This document shows, in pieces, positions 7,544-15,583 of a stretch of 23,259 nt of DNA. The position numbers were made by a program, and so were the translations under genes. Each line of letters opens with the position of its first letter. Position 1 is the stretch's first letter. This DNA comes from CAITQP01 sp964387965 (GTDB lineage: Bacteria > Patescibacteriota > Minisyncoccia > Phycocordibacterales > UBA9973): positions 1 to 23,259 of the forward strand of contig CAYLXO010000012.1 of assembly GCA_964387965.1 (NCBI GenBank), in the 5' to 3' direction. Below the pieces are notes generated by a model that did no database searches, had not been told where the DNA came from, and worked only from the letters and a program-made list of their open reading frames with translations.

Positions 7544-9406
7544 CTATGGAACAATCATCCATCCAACCTGTGTGTTTGAATTTCCACAAGTATTTGCATT
7601 TGTTGTAAGTGGTCCAATTTTGTTTAGAAGATCATCTACTCCCATTCCACAAGATGAAGGTGAACTTGAGTGTCCTGCGCGATATACAGCTACAACTGTT
7701 TTCCATGAACCGTTTCCTCCTGTGTCAGATACAAAGATCTTGTTTGCCCCTGCGCCAGTAGCCATCTGGAATCCTCCAACAATTGCCTTTATTGGCACAT
7801 AGACATTACCATTTCCATTTACTTCAAAAAGACTTGTTGATCCTCTCTGCACATTGAGTAGCTTTCCTTGACCTGCGGCAGAAGATGCTGCAATGGTAAG
7901 TCCTCGTTCTGTTCCTGCTGCATTATCTCCGTTTGCTGTTCCAGATGATGTAATCTTTAAGAGTGGGTTATTTCGATTTGATGTTCCACTTACTTCAAGA
8001 TCAGCACCTGGGCTTGTTGTACCAATTCCAACTGCTCCTCCTCCTGTAATCATCATAAGAGTACTGCGAGTTGAGCTACCTGGAGCTTGGTTCATGAACG
8101 CAAATCCTCCAGTTCCTCCCCCTTTATTGTTGATGAAATCAGTTTCGCCTGTTCCCCCTGTAAGAGCATTCCATCCAATCCACGCTCCTTGTGTGCCAGC
8201 TGAACTTGGGTTAGATCCAATTGGAAAAATACTTGAGTATCCACCACTTGATGGACAGTTTGTTCCATTTTTAAGACAAACATCTATTCCATTCTGTTTA
8301 AATCCTGATGAGTATACATTAGCTGTGACATTCAAGTATCCGTTCACGTTTGTATTTCCGTATGTTTCAAGAATATATGTTGTACCTACTGTAATTGTCG
8401 CGGCCGCTGTAGCTGAAAGTCCGGTTGGAGATGTACAGGTGAGGTAGTATGAGTAACTTCCTGGATTAGTAAATGTTCCAAGTGATTTTGTTCCACTCGC
8501 TGCATGAGTAGAAGATGAAACAGAGATTGAACTTGGTGTCCAGTTGTTGCTTGGGTTTGCACTTCCAACTGCACATGTTGAAGCATTTGAAACACTCCAC
8601 ACAATACTACCTGATGACCCACTCGTGATTGTAGAAGCTGAAGGAGTGAAACTCATTGTTGGTGGAGTAGCTAGTGTTGCACTTGTCGATGTCGTTCCTG
8701 AGCCAGCTCCTGTACCAGTTCCTGTTGTAGTACCTGATGAACAGTAAAGACTTCCTGTGTCATTCCACTGACAAGTACCTGAACCAAGCACAACTCCTGT
8801 ACTTGAGTAAATTGTACAAGGACTTCCTGGATAGTCGTATGAGTGTGCACATTCAGCAGTTGTTCCTACTGCATATGCTGGACTTGGCTTAAATGTATCT
8901 GCAAACGCATTGCGAAGTGAAGCAAAAAATCCAGTTCCTGTATTTGAAGCAAAGTGTGGCACAATCCAACCTCCTGTAGTTGAGCTTCCGCCAGTCATTG
9001 TTCCACCTGCACCACCTGTACCTCCTGTACCTGTTCCAGTTCCACCTCCTGTACCACCAAGACCGCCAACGCCAGAAGTAGTTGTGGTTGAACTTGTATC
9101 ATACGAACCCGTGTAACAACCGATTCCTGAACATGGCACTACTCCGATAGTAACCTTTTTTATGAGAGCGCTTTGTCCATATACTGCAAGACCATTTGGA
9201 GTTGTGGATGACGGATTTCCAATTTCGAGTGCTCCGATTTTTCGTTGTGTTGTATTTCCAACATTAATTGGAGCATCGGTGTTGTTTGCCGGAGGAGTTC
9301 CAACTGGAGCTGTCCATGTACCGACCGCACTTGCTGAAAGCGCAAATCCAAAGAGTGCGACACTCGTAAGACCTGCTGTAATTATTTTATTAAATGTGTT
9401 TTTCAT
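7544..9406 (-). CDS. Large secreted surface protein with Ig-like and tail-fibre-like regions
   Basis: A 620-aa exported protein. A signal peptide (about residues 1-27, FALSASAVG) is followed by a Cys-containing region. Residues about 111-145 form a Gly/Thr-rich low-complexity linker. Residues 183-225 hold paired Cys (AECAHSYDYPGSPC ... GTCQWNDTGSLYC). An Ig-like domain covers about 247-340 (PPTMSFTPSASTITSGSS ... GSYSYYLTCTSPTG). The C-terminal half has GAVGIGTTSPGADLEVSG, a pattern common in phage tail-fibre and adhesin proteins. It ends VGWMIVP. No sortase signal or C-terminal membrane anchor is seen. The ATG at 9406 lies 7 nt after TATAAG (9419-9414). A cell-surface or adhesive role next to pilus genes is inference; no enzyme motif was recognised. 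Confidence 0.8.
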   Translation of the reverse strand: MKNTFNKIITAGLTSVALFGFALSASAVGTWTAPVGTPPANNTDAPINVGNTTQRKIGALEIGNPSSTTPNGLAVYGQSALIKKVTIGVVPCSGIGCYTGSYDTSSTTTTSGVGGLGGTGGGTGTGTGGTGGAGGTMTGGSSTTGGWIVPHFASNTGTGFFASLRNAFADTFKPSPAYAVGTTAECAHSYDYPGSPCTIYSSTGVVLGSGTCQWNDTGSLYCSSGTTTGTGTGAGSGTTSTSATLATPPTMSFTPSASTITSGSSGSIVWSVSNASTCAVGSANPSNNWTPSSISVSSSTHAASGTKSLGTFTNPGSYSYYLTCTSPTGLSATAAATITVGTTYILETYGNTNVNGYLNVTANVYSSGFKQNGIDVCLKNGTNCPSSGGYSSIFPIGSNPSSAGTQGAWIGWNALTGGTGETDFINNKGGGTGGFAFMNQAPGSSTRSTLMMITGGGAVGIGTTSPGADLEVSGTSNRNNPLLKITSSGTANGDNAAGTERGLTIAASSAAGQGKLLNVQRGSTSLFEVNGNGNVYVPIKAIVGGFQMATGAGANKIFVSDTGGNGSWKTVVAVYRAGHSSSPSSCGMGVDDLLNKIGPLTTNANTCGNSNTQVGWMIVP

Positions 9407-9413
9407 AATTGTG

Positions 9414-9419
9414 CTTATA
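9414..9419 (-). promoter_or_regulatory. Possible -10 box of the 620-aa surface protein gene
   Basis: TATAAG on the minus strand ends 7 nt before the ATG at 9406, in the 47-nt gap after the 535-aa gene. The spacing fits a leaderless transcript. No -35 box was recognised. Confidence 0.4.
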
Positions 9420-9453
9420 ATCTACTAATTTTAAAACGTGCTAATAATTTATT

Positions 9454-11061
9454 TTAGAATTCGATCCATGGTGGGTGCTGACTGGAACTCGATCCTGTTC
9501 CCGCCCCTGAACCTGCTGGGCCTATTGTAAATGTTCCTGGTGTACATGTAATTGAAGGCCCTGAAGTTGTTGAAGCGTTTACTGTAAATGGTCCTACGGA
9601 CGCAGATGGCGAAGCGCCTGTTACTTTAATACCAACATTAGTATGAGTTGCGGTAAGCGTTGTGCTTGCTGAGCTATCAGTTCCGGCGACAAATGTTGGT
9701 GTATATCCTCCACTTGATCCTGGTGTAACTGAAATCAAAGTATTTGGTATTGAACTTGTATGATGCCAGATAACCCCGAAGTATTGAGTAACATCCATTG
9801 TTGTTGCACCAGATGGAGCAGCAAACACATATGGCGTTGGAGCAACTTCACATGTGGCTGGTGCAACATTGATAGTTACGCTTCGAGACAATGCTGTACC
9901 TCCTCCTACTGGAGAACAACTTCCAATTGTGAATACTGTTGTTCCGGTAATTGGGAGCGTGTTAAATGATGCGGTAATCGGTGTGCCTGTATTTGACGTA
10001 TATATTGATGGAATGACATTTGTTGGGGTTGTTGCAGGTGTGTTTGTTGTCCAGCTTGGATATGAAACCGAAGCAGTCTTCAAACATGTATTTGGTTGAA
10101 TATTCGCAGTTGTATATGTGAGACGAACGATACTTCCAGAATCAACGGTGATTGGTCCTGTTGATCCGTTCGCAAGAAGTTCAAGATATGGAGCTGTTGC
10201 TGATGTTACATTTACCGTAACAGCATCTGTCACAACAGTCGTTCCATTTGTACACTTAAGCATGTACACGTGTGAGACAGTTGAAGTTCCTGTATTCGGT
10301 GCGACATTGATTGTAACAGTCGCTCCTGTTGTTGGAGTTAGTGTAAAGCTTGACCAGTCAGTCTGAGTTGGTGTCGCTGATGCACCAAGCCCTGTGCCTG
10401 TACATGAAGTTACATTATTTGTAGTCCATGTAAGTTGAGCCGTTCCACCTGATGATGGCATTGTAAGCGGACCATCACTAATTACTCCGCTATCATTAAT
10501 CTTAAGATCAACAGCCGGAGCACCAAGAGAGAGTGTCCCACGCCACATCATCCATCCAACGACATCAGAACCCCAAGAATACCCTGTAAGGTTAGGGGTT
10601 GCTGATGCAGAATAGGTGACACCGTACCCTGTGCCTGAGAATTTCACACAACCATCCCATCCACTTGTTGTAGATCCAGTAAGAAATCGCGCCCATCCTG
10701 AAACTGTATTTGCTGAACTGCCTGAAGTTGCAAGTGTTGCAACAGGTGTTCCACACTGACTTGTAACGTCTCCGGGTTCAAAGCTGAGCCAGCCAATGTT
10801 TGAGCTCCATGCATATCCAGAAAAGACTCCTGTTGTTGGATTCACAGATACTGAGTAATTCGATCCTGTTGAGCCACTAGCACAGACACTTCCACCTGTT
10901 GCTCCACCTTCTGCGCAGTTTAAACTAATCCATCCAATGTTTGAGCTCCATACCCATCCATGAAGATTCCCTGGAGTATACGTTGATTGAGCACTTGCAA
11001 ACTTTATACCTCCAAGAATGAGAATTGCGAGAAATATGCTTATTTTTAGGGCTTTTTTCAT
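9454..11061 (-). CDS. Secreted protein with repeated GW-W-S-NIGW motifs
   Basis: A 535-aa exported protein. Signal peptide at about residues 1-24 (ILILGGIKFASAQ). Three related Trp-rich units follow: HGWVWSSNIGWISLNC near 34-49, SGYAWSSNIGWLSFEPGD near 81-98 and TGYSWGSDVVGWMMWRG near 159-175, with a shorter GWARF unit between the last two. Residues about 200-500 look like consecutive Ig-like beta domains with single Cys pairs (LTWTTNNVTSCTGTGLG, VYMLKCTNGTTVVTDAVTVNV). The C-terminus is a Gly/Ser tail without an anchor. Such W-repeat proteins are familiar from Parcubacteria, but I know of no assigned function. It begins 2 nt after the stop of the small membrane protein gene, so the two are probably co-transcribed. 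Confidence 0.8.
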   Translation of the reverse strand: MKKALKISIFLAILILGGIKFASAQSTYTPGNLHGWVWSSNIGWISLNCAEGGATGGSVCASGSTGSNYSVSVNPTTGVFSGYAWSSNIGWLSFEPGDVTSQCGTPVATLATSGSSANTVSGWARFLTGSTTSGWDGCVKFSGTGYGVTYSASATPNLTGYSWGSDVVGWMMWRGTLSLGAPAVDLKINDSGVISDGPLTMPSSGGTAQLTWTTNNVTSCTGTGLGASATPTQTDWSSFTLTPTTGATVTINVAPNTGTSTVSHVYMLKCTNGTTVVTDAVTVNVTSATAPYLELLANGSTGPITVDSGSIVRLTYTTANIQPNTCLKTASVSYPSWTTNTPATTPTNVIPSIYTSNTGTPITASFNTLPITGTTVFTIGSCSPVGGGTALSRSVTINVAPATCEVAPTPYVFAAPSGATTMDVTQYFGVIWHHTSSIPNTLISVTPGSSGGYTPTFVAGTDSSASTTLTATHTNVGIKVTGASPSASVGPFTVNASTTSGPSITCTPGTFTIGPAGSGAGTGSSSSQHPPWIEF

Positions 11062-11063
11062 AC

Positions 11064-11405
11064 TTATTCAGCTTGTATTTGGCCTAGAACCGACTGTTGT
11101 TCTGCCTCATTTAATGATCCAGTACCTTGATTTTGCCCTGTATCTGTTTCGATACTTTTAAGAATCGCTGTATGTTCTTTTGTTGTCACTGGTACAACTG
11201 GAGGATTTTTGTCTCCCTCTATCATGTTTCTTATCATTACTTGCTCTCCTTCTGTAAGTGGTTTAGGTCCGACCATCATATTTTGCTGAAAAAACAAAAC
11301 AAGGAGCGCTATAATAATAATTGACACTATGATGATGACGCGAGCTGTTTTGGTTTTAAGCCAAGCAAAGCGCGAAGAAACATTTTGCATATTAGAAGAA
11401 TCCAT
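11064..11405 (-). CDS. Small membrane protein of unknown function
   Basis: 113 residues from the ATG at 11405 (MDSSNMQNVSSRFAWLKT). One transmembrane helix at about residues 21-40 (ARVIIIVSIIIIALLVLFFQ) follows a basic cytosolic stretch. The outer part is polar and acidic (TEGEQVMIRNMIEGDKNPP, LNEAEQQSVLGQIQAE). A longer frame reaches back to 11630, but that extension would overlap the nusA promoter and leader and has poor composition, so I reject it. It is the first gene of the surface-protein block; TACTAT lies 8 nt before the ATG. Possibly an accessory factor for the secreted proteins downstream; nothing in the sequence proves this. Confidence 0.7.
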   Translation of the reverse strand: MDSSNMQNVSSRFAWLKTKTARVIIIVSIIIIALLVLFFQQNMMVGPKPLTEGEQVMIRNMIEGDKNPPVVPVTTKEHTAILKSIETDTGQNQGTGSLNEAEQQSVLGQIQAE

Positions 11406-11500
11406 ATGTATATATAGTACCATTACTAGCGCAACTCTACGGCAACAAATAGTGTGGAAAAGTTGTGAACATTTATTTTTTGTGTTCAAACAGTGGAAAA

Positions 11501-11529
11501 TTGACAAAATACTAGTTCGAGAGTACAAT
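11501..11529 (+). promoter_or_regulatory. Near-consensus sigma-70 promoter of nusA
   Basis: TTGACA at 11501-11506, a 17-nt spacer, then TACAAT at 11524-11529. This is the best promoter in the window. The predicted transcription start is near 11536, leaving a leader of about 75 nt before the nusA ATG at 11612. Confidence 0.85.
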
Positions 11530-11564
11530 ACTTCCGTTATTATTAATATGTTTTTATTGAGATG

Positions 11565-11589
11565 TCGACTCGCAAGAGCCGATTTTTTT
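11565..11589 (+). promoter_or_regulatory. Terminator-like hairpin in the nusA leader (possible attenuator)
   Basis: TCGACTC (11565-11571) pairs with GAGCCGA (11576-11582) except for one A-C mismatch, around a GCAA tetraloop, and is followed directly by seven T. It has the form of an intrinsic terminator but sits about 30 nt after the predicted transcription start and 23 nt before the nusA ATG. The stem is imperfect, so it may be a weak or factor-dependent terminator. Confidence 0.6.
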
Positions 11590-11611
11590 ATTAAAAACCA
11601 AACAATTAAAT

Positions 11612-12799
11612 ATGTTAGACCTAAAAGCACTCAAAATAGCTCTCGACGCCCTTGAATCAGAACGAAAAGTTCCTCGAGAGAAAATAATAGAAGCCATCGA
11701 GCAAGCGCTCGCAGCAGCATACAAAAAAGACTACGGAAAGCGTGGTCAGATTGTTCGCGCACATTTCGATCTTGAAACTGGCCGAACAGACTTCTACCAA
11801 GTGAAAATCGTAGCCGATGAATCTACTGTCTACTTCGTAGCAGAAGGAGAAGAGGCACCTGAACTACCAGAAAGCGATGAACGCGTGCGTTACAACCCTG
11901 AACATCATATCTTGCTCGAAGATGCACGCATCATGAAGAGCAACGCAGAAGTAGGAGATGAAATTAGTTTCCCACTCGAACCAAAAGAAGATTACGGACG
12001 CATCGCAGCTCAAACAGCAAAGCAAGTTATCATTCAACGTATCCGTGAAGCAGAACATTCTGCAATCATGAGCGAATTCGGTGGACATGAAGGCGATATT
12101 ATTTCTGGAATCGTTCAAAAAATGGAACGTGGAAATGTATTTCTTGATATCGGACGTATTACTGCGATTCTTCCACGTGAAGAACAAATCCCGGGTGAGT
12201 ACTACCGTCGCGGTGAACGTATCCGTGCATACCTTTATGCTGTAGAAGAAACTCCACGCGGGGTTTCACTCAAAGTCTCTCGCACTCATCCAAAATTTAT
12301 TCAGGCTCTCTTTGCACAAGAAGCACCTGAAGTTGCAGGAGGAACTGTTGAAATTAAATCAATCGCGCGTGAAGCAGGATCTCGCACAAAGATCGCTGTA
12401 TATTCTGCTGACGAACATGTTGATCCTGTTGGTTCATGTGTTGGCCAAAAAGGAATTCGCGTTACTACAGTTATGAGTGAGCTCGGTCAGGAAAAAATCG
12501 ACATCATCGAATGGGACACTGACGCATCAAAATTTGTTTCTGCGTCACTCTCTCCAGCAAAAGTACTTTCTGTAACAATCAATGAAGCAGAACACACTGC
12601 TACAGTTGAAGTAACAGATGATCAGCTTTCTCTTGCTATCGGAAAAGGCGGACAAAACGTACGTCTTGCAGCAAAACTTACTGGATGGCGCATCGACATC
12701 AAAGGTGTTGCAGGTAGTGTCATGAGTTCGTCAGATGGAGAATCAGTAACTGAAGCAAAAGAAGAAACTACAGAAGTAGTAGCGGACACAGAAGCCTAA
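11612..12799 (+). CDS. nusA: Transcription termination/antitermination factor NusA
   Basis: RNA polymerase-binding protein that modulates pausing, intrinsic termination and antitermination. The 395-aa protein has the standard order: RNAP-binding N-terminal domain about 1-125 (IEAIEQALAAAYKKDYG), S1 domain about 158-215 (GDIISGIVQKMERGNVFLDI ... ILPREEQIPGE), KH1 with VGSCVGQKGIRV near 273-284, and KH2 with LAIGKGGQNVRLAAKLTGW near 341-359. After KH2 there is only a short acidic tail (about 365-395), so the C-terminal acidic repeats of some proteobacterial NusA are absent. The start follows an AT-rich stretch with no Shine-Dalgarno sequence. The common neighbours rimP and infB are not adjacent; ppa follows after 15 nt. 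Confidence 0.97.
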   Translation: MLDLKALKIALDALESERKVPREKIIEAIEQALAAAYKKDYGKRGQIVRAHFDLETGRTDFYQVKIVADESTVYFVAEGEEAPELPESDERVRYNPEHHILLEDARIMKSNAEVGDEISFPLEPKEDYGRIAAQTAKQVIIQRIREAEHSAIMSEFGGHEGDIISGIVQKMERGNVFLDIGRITAILPREEQIPGEYYRRGERIRAYLYAVEETPRGVSLKVSRTHPKFIQALFAQEAPEVAGGTVEIKSIAREAGSRTKIAVYSADEHVDPVGSCVGQKGIRVTTVMSELGQEKIDIIEWDTDASKFVSASLSPAKVLSVTINEAEHTATVEVTDDQLSLAIGKGGQNVRLAAKLTGWRIDIKGVAGSVMSSSDGESVTEAKEETTEVVADTEA

Positions 12800-12802
12800 G
12801 CG

Positions 12803-12808
12803 TATACT
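12803..12808 (+). promoter_or_regulatory. -10-like box before ppa
   Basis: TATACT at 12803-12808 ends 6 nt before the ppa ATG at 12815, within the 15-nt nusA-ppa gap. It could give a leaderless ppa mRNA in addition to read-through from nusA. No good -35 was found, and the AT-rich setting makes a chance match possible. Confidence 0.4.
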
Positions 12809-12814
12809 ATATAT

Positions 12815-13399
12815 ATGGCAAACATAAATCACGAACCATCAAAATACATGCTCAATCTTTTGCATGTATTACCAGCAGTTGTTGATGAATCGAAAAATAT
12901 CATCAATGCAATCGTAGAGGTATCAGCAGGATCAATCAACAAATACGAACTAATCACAGAAAGTGGTCAGCTCAAGCTTGATCGTGTTGGATACTCATCA
13001 CTTTCATACCCATTTAGCTATGGAGCGATTCCAATGACTTGGGATTATGATGGAGACCCGCTCGACGTAGAAATTGTCGATGTAACAGAACCACTCGTAC
13101 CAGGATCTCTCGTAGAACTTCGCGTTATCGGTGTCATGAAATTTATCGACGGCGGAGAAGTAGATGACAAAATTATCGCAGTACTAAATGATGATAAACG
13201 CGCTGACCATATCACACACGTTGACCAGCTTGGCGAATACTTCAAAAAAGAAACGACATATTTCTGGGAAAATTTGAAAGCTCTCAAGAAAGCAGGAACT
13301 GGGGTTGTCGAAACATTCCACGGACCTGAAGAAGCGATGAGGGTTATCAAAGAATGTGTAGAAAAATACCAAAAAGAATACGCTCCAAAAGTGAAATAA
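12815..13399 (+). CDS. ppa: Soluble inorganic pyrophosphatase
   Basis: Family I pyrophosphatase that hydrolyses PPi to two phosphates in the cytosol and so pulls biosynthetic reactions forward. 194 aa, close to the usual 170-200. Visible signature parts are INKYELI (substrate-contacting Lys and metal-site Glu), YPFSYGAIPMTWDYDGDPLDV, which contains the family D-x-D-P-x-D metal-binding motif, a further Asp in VDDKIIAV, and the C-terminal KKETTYFWENLKALKK region containing the active-site Tyr and Lys. The usual YPANYGFIP reads YPFSYGAIP. No Shine-Dalgarno sequence precedes the ATG. A strong terminator begins 2 nt after the stop. Confidence 0.95.
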   Translation: MANINHEPSKYMLNLLHVLPAVVDESKNIINAIVEVSAGSINKYELITESGQLKLDRVGYSSLSYPFSYGAIPMTWDYDGDPLDVEIVDVTEPLVPGSLVELRVIGVMKFIDGGEVDDKIIAVLNDDKRADHITHVDQLGEYFKKETTYFWENLKALKKAGTGVVETFHGPEEAMRVIKECVEKYQKEYAPKVK

Positions 13400-13401
13400 T
13401 C

Positions 13402-13424
13402 AAAAGCCCCTCTATGGGGCTTTT
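13402..13424 (+). terminator. Intrinsic terminator after ppa
   Basis: AAAAGCCCC (13402-13410) pairs with GGGGCTTTT (13416-13424) around the loop TCTAT. It closes the nusA-ppa unit; the T run is the right arm itself. Confidence 0.88.
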
Positions 13425-13443
13425 GTGTTGCACCAAATGTATA

Positions 13444-13449
13444 TATAAT
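13444..13449 (+). promoter_or_regulatory. -10 box of the 52-aa membrane protein gene
   Basis: TATAAT at 13444-13449, 35 nt before the ATG at 13485. The -35 region would fall in the T run of the preceding terminator, and only a poor match (TTGTGT, 15-nt spacing) is seen there. Confidence 0.4.
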
Positions 13450-13484
13450 GAACGTAGTATTAATATAACTATATTGAAGTACGT

Positions 13485-13643
13485 ATGAACACTTATTCAA
13501 AAGGTGGAGCAACAACGGGTATTGTCATCATCATACTGATACTTCTTCTGGCTGGTTTTGCCTTTTACAAAATGACCGAAAAACAAATCGAAAAAAATAA
13601 GGCAACCCGTGAAGCACAGCCCCAAACAATTCAATCAAATTAA
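13485..13643 (+). CDS. 52-aa single-span membrane protein
   Basis: The frame from ATG 13485 to TAA 13643 encodes 52 residues: a short N-terminal segment with GGATTG, a hydrophobic helix at about 13-28 (IVIIILILLLAGFAFYK), then a charged cytosolic-type tail (MTEKQIEKNKATREAQ). It is bracketed by its own TATAAT box upstream and a very strong terminator that overlaps its stop codon, which supports a real independent gene. I do not recognise the family. Confidence 0.6.
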   Translation: MNTYSKGGATTGIVIIILILLLAGFAFYKMTEKQIEKNKATREAQPQTIQSN

Positions 13644-13688
13644 TAGAAAAACACCTTTGTGATATCTACACAAAGGTGTTTTTCTATT
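13642..13688 (+). terminator. Strong intrinsic terminator, 20-bp perfect stem
   Basis: Positions 13642-13661 pair perfectly with 13669-13688 around a 7-nt loop (ATATCTA). The left arm includes the last two bases of the TAA stop of the 52-aa gene. The symmetrical A and T tracts would let it act in both directions. It insulates tig from the upstream genes. Confidence 0.85.
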
Positions 13689-13717
13689 TCACAATCCTGT
13701 GGTAGTATCACTGAACT

Positions 13718-14767
13718 ATGAGTATAAAAACAACAGTAAAAAAATTACCAAAAAGCCAAGTTTCAATTGAAGTCTCTGTTCCAGCAGACATTTTTTCTGC
13801 ATACAAAGAAAAGGCGCTTAAACATGTAGCAGAACATATTGAAGTACCAGGGTTCCGAAAAGGAAAGGCTCCAGCAAATATAATAGAAAAAGAAGTAAAA
13901 CCAATGGCGCTTCTTGAAGAGATGGCAGACATGGTTATCAACGAACACCTTCCGAAAATTTTGACTGACGAAAAAGTTGATGCAATCGGTCGTCCTATGA
14001 TCGCAGTTACAAAAATTGCAGAAGGAAATGATTTTGAGTTTACGGTAACACTTGCAGTTATTCCAGATATGAAACTCCCTGACTACAAAAAAATTGCCAA
14101 AGAAGAAAATGCAAAAGAAGCAGAAGTAAAAGTTACTGATGAAGAATTAGATGGTGCAATCAAGGAGTTGAAAAAAGCTCGCGCACACAATGAAATTCAT
14201 CAAAGTGGCGCAGAACACAATCACGAAGAATTCGAAAAGCAAGAGTTTGATGCAACCCTCACAGACGAATACATAAAACAACTTGGTGATTTCAAAGACG
14301 TTGCAGAATTTAAAGAAAAGTTCCGTGAAAACATCAAAAACGAAAAATCTGGTCGTGAAGCGCAGAAACGTCGCGTAACGATTATCGAAAATATCATTGC
14401 GGGAACAGAAGTAGAACTTCCAGACGTACTCGTTGAAAACGAACTTGAAAATCTCATGGCTCGTCTTAAGAACGATATTGAAATGTCAGGGCTCCAGTTT
14501 GACCAGTATCTTACTCACATCAAAAAGTCTGAAGGTGATATTCGCAATGATATGCGTGTAGACGCCGAGAAGCGTGCAAAAAGTGAACTCATTTTGATAG
14601 AAATCGCAAAAGCAGAAAAAATCGAGCCAAACAAAGAAGAAGTTGATGAAGAATCAAAACGTCTTATCCAAACATACCAAGACGTTGATCCACTCCGCGT
14701 ACGAGCATATGTTGTAAACATGCTCTTAAACGATGCAGTCTTCAAATTCCTCGATGCGCAAAAATAG
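13718..14767 (+). CDS. tig: Trigger factor lacking the PPIase domain
   Basis: Ribosome-associated chaperone for nascent chains. 349 aa, against about 430 for full-length family members. The ribosome-binding domain (about 1-115) has the signature GFRKGKAPA at 45-53. The C-terminal chaperone arms are recognisable from LGDFKDVAEFKEKFRENI through VELPDVLVENELENLM to the end. Between them, where an FKBP-type peptidyl-prolyl isomerase domain of about 100 residues normally follows DEELDGAIKELKKARA, there is only a short His/Glu-rich linker (HNEIHQSGAEHNHEEFEKQE). The protein therefore keeps the chaperone parts and loses the isomerase. It is followed by clpP, the classic tig-clpP neighbourhood. TAGTAT lies 9 nt before the ATG; no Shine-Dalgarno sequence is seen. 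Confidence 0.93.
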   Translation: MSIKTTVKKLPKSQVSIEVSVPADIFSAYKEKALKHVAEHIEVPGFRKGKAPANIIEKEVKPMALLEEMADMVINEHLPKILTDEKVDAIGRPMIAVTKIAEGNDFEFTVTLAVIPDMKLPDYKKIAKEENAKEAEVKVTDEELDGAIKELKKARAHNEIHQSGAEHNHEEFEKQEFDATLTDEYIKQLGDFKDVAEFKEKFRENIKNEKSGREAQKRRVTIIENIIAGTEVELPDVLVENELENLMARLKNDIEMSGLQFDQYLTHIKKSEGDIRNDMRVDAEKRAKSELILIEIAKAEKIEPNKEEVDEESKRLIQTYQDVDPLRVRAYVVNMLLNDAVFKFLDAQK

Positions 14768-14770
14768 GTG

Positions 14771-14776
14771 TATAAT
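14771..14776 (+). promoter_or_regulatory. -10 box upstream of clpP
   Basis: TATAAT at 14771-14776, immediately after the tig stop codon and 43 nt before the clpP ATG. No -35 at correct spacing was found. The leader between box and ATG is an unusual CTACTA-rich stretch (14783-14813) without a Shine-Dalgarno sequence. Confidence 0.45.
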
Positions 14777-14819
14777 TTTCTCGTCTACTAATTACTAGCT
14801 ACTATCTACTAACATACAT

Positions 14820-15410
14820 ATGTTAATCCCAACAGTTATAGAAAAGTCACAATTTGGCGAGCGTGCGTACGATATATACTCACGTCTCCTCCGTGAACGT
14901 ATCGTATTTTTGGGTGGACCAATTGATGACTACATGGCAAATATTGTGATTGCTCAATTGCTCTTTCTTGAAAACGAAGATCCAAAGAAGGACATTAAGC
15001 TTTACATTAATTCTCCAGGAGGATCAGTTACAGCTGCGATGGCGATTTATGACACAATGAACCACATCAAACCAGATGTATCCACTGTATGTGTTGGAAT
15101 TGCTGCAAGTGCGGCTGCGGTACTTTTATCTAGTGGAGCAAAAGGTAAGCGCTTCTGCCTTCCAAATTCTGAAGTTATGATTCACCAAGTTATGGGTGGC
15201 GCAGAAGGTCAGGCATCCGACATCGCAATCGTTGCAAAACATATTCTTCGCACAAAAGAAAACTTGAACAAGATTCTCGCAAAGAATACAGGTAAAACGA
15301 CCGTTCAAATCGAAAAAGACTCAGATCGTGACTACTATATGACAAGCGATGAAGCCAAAAAATACGGCATTATCGATGACATCATCGTAAAATCAAAAAA
15401 CGCTAAATAG
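14820..15410 (+). CDS. clpP: ATP-dependent Clp protease proteolytic subunit
   Basis: Serine peptidase that forms the tetradecameric chamber used with ClpX or ClpA-type unfoldases. 196 aa with the full catalytic triad: Ser97 in GIAASAA, His122 in VMIHQV and Asp171 in DSDRDYYM. Other family blocks are RIVFLGGPID, YINSPGGSV and MTSDEAKKYGIID. The usual GxxASMG around the Ser reads ASAAA. There is little N-terminal propeptide: the family block begins within the first residues. The gene follows tig; clpX is not in the window. A strong terminator begins 10 nt after the stop, so it is transcribed alone or with tig. Confidence 0.97.
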   Translation: MLIPTVIEKSQFGERAYDIYSRLLRERIVFLGGPIDDYMANIVIAQLLFLENEDPKKDIKLYINSPGGSVTAAMAIYDTMNHIKPDVSTVCVGIAASAAAVLLSSGAKGKRFCLPNSEVMIHQVMGGAEGQASDIAIVAKHILRTKENLNKILAKNTGKTTVQIEKDSDRDYYMTSDEAKKYGIIDDIIVKSKNAK

Positions 15411-15420
15411 ACACACCCCA

Positions 15421-15456
15421 AACCAGCCCGCAAAACACAGTTTTGCGGGCTGGTTT
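15421..15456 (+). terminator. Intrinsic terminator after clpP
   Basis: A 15-bp perfect stem, 15421-15435 with 15441-15455, around a 5-nt loop (CACAG), GC-rich in the middle (CCAGCCCGC). The following T run is short (TTTC), so the stem does most of the work. Confidence 0.85.
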
Positions 15457-15474
15457 CAAATTCAACTATCAACC

Positions 15475-15503
15475 TCGACAACATATAGAACTTCTGGTAT
15501 TCT
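15475..15503 (+). promoter_or_regulatory. Promoter of the RNase Y transcript
   Basis: TCGACA at 15475-15480, a 17-nt spacer, then TATTCT at 15498-15503. The -35 matches five of six consensus bases and the -10 four of six. The predicted start near 15510 leaves a leader of about 150 nt before rny, with a short upstream reading frame. Confidence 0.55.
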
Positions 15504-15583
15504 GAGTTTATCGAATTTTAGAAATTTAGTTTGCTGGTTTGCTTGGATTCTAAGACCCAATTGTTCCCCTTCACACACTTTAA

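Noticed and set aside
8955..9105. Repetitive CCACCTGTACC-type DNA considered as a tandem repeat element
   Set aside because: It is the coding sequence of the Gly/Thr-rich linker of the 620-aa surface protein and is explained by codon repetition.
11406..11630. N-terminal extension of the small membrane protein gene to 11630
   Set aside because: It would run across the nusA promoter and leader hairpin and adds Cys/Leu-rich sequence of non-coding character; the ATG at 11405 gives a clean membrane protein.
14783..14813. CTACTA repeats before clpP considered as a CRISPR-like or tandem-repeat array
   Set aside because: Only short, irregular low-complexity repetition over about 30 nt; no repeat-spacer structure. 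No CRISPR array was seen anywhere in the window.
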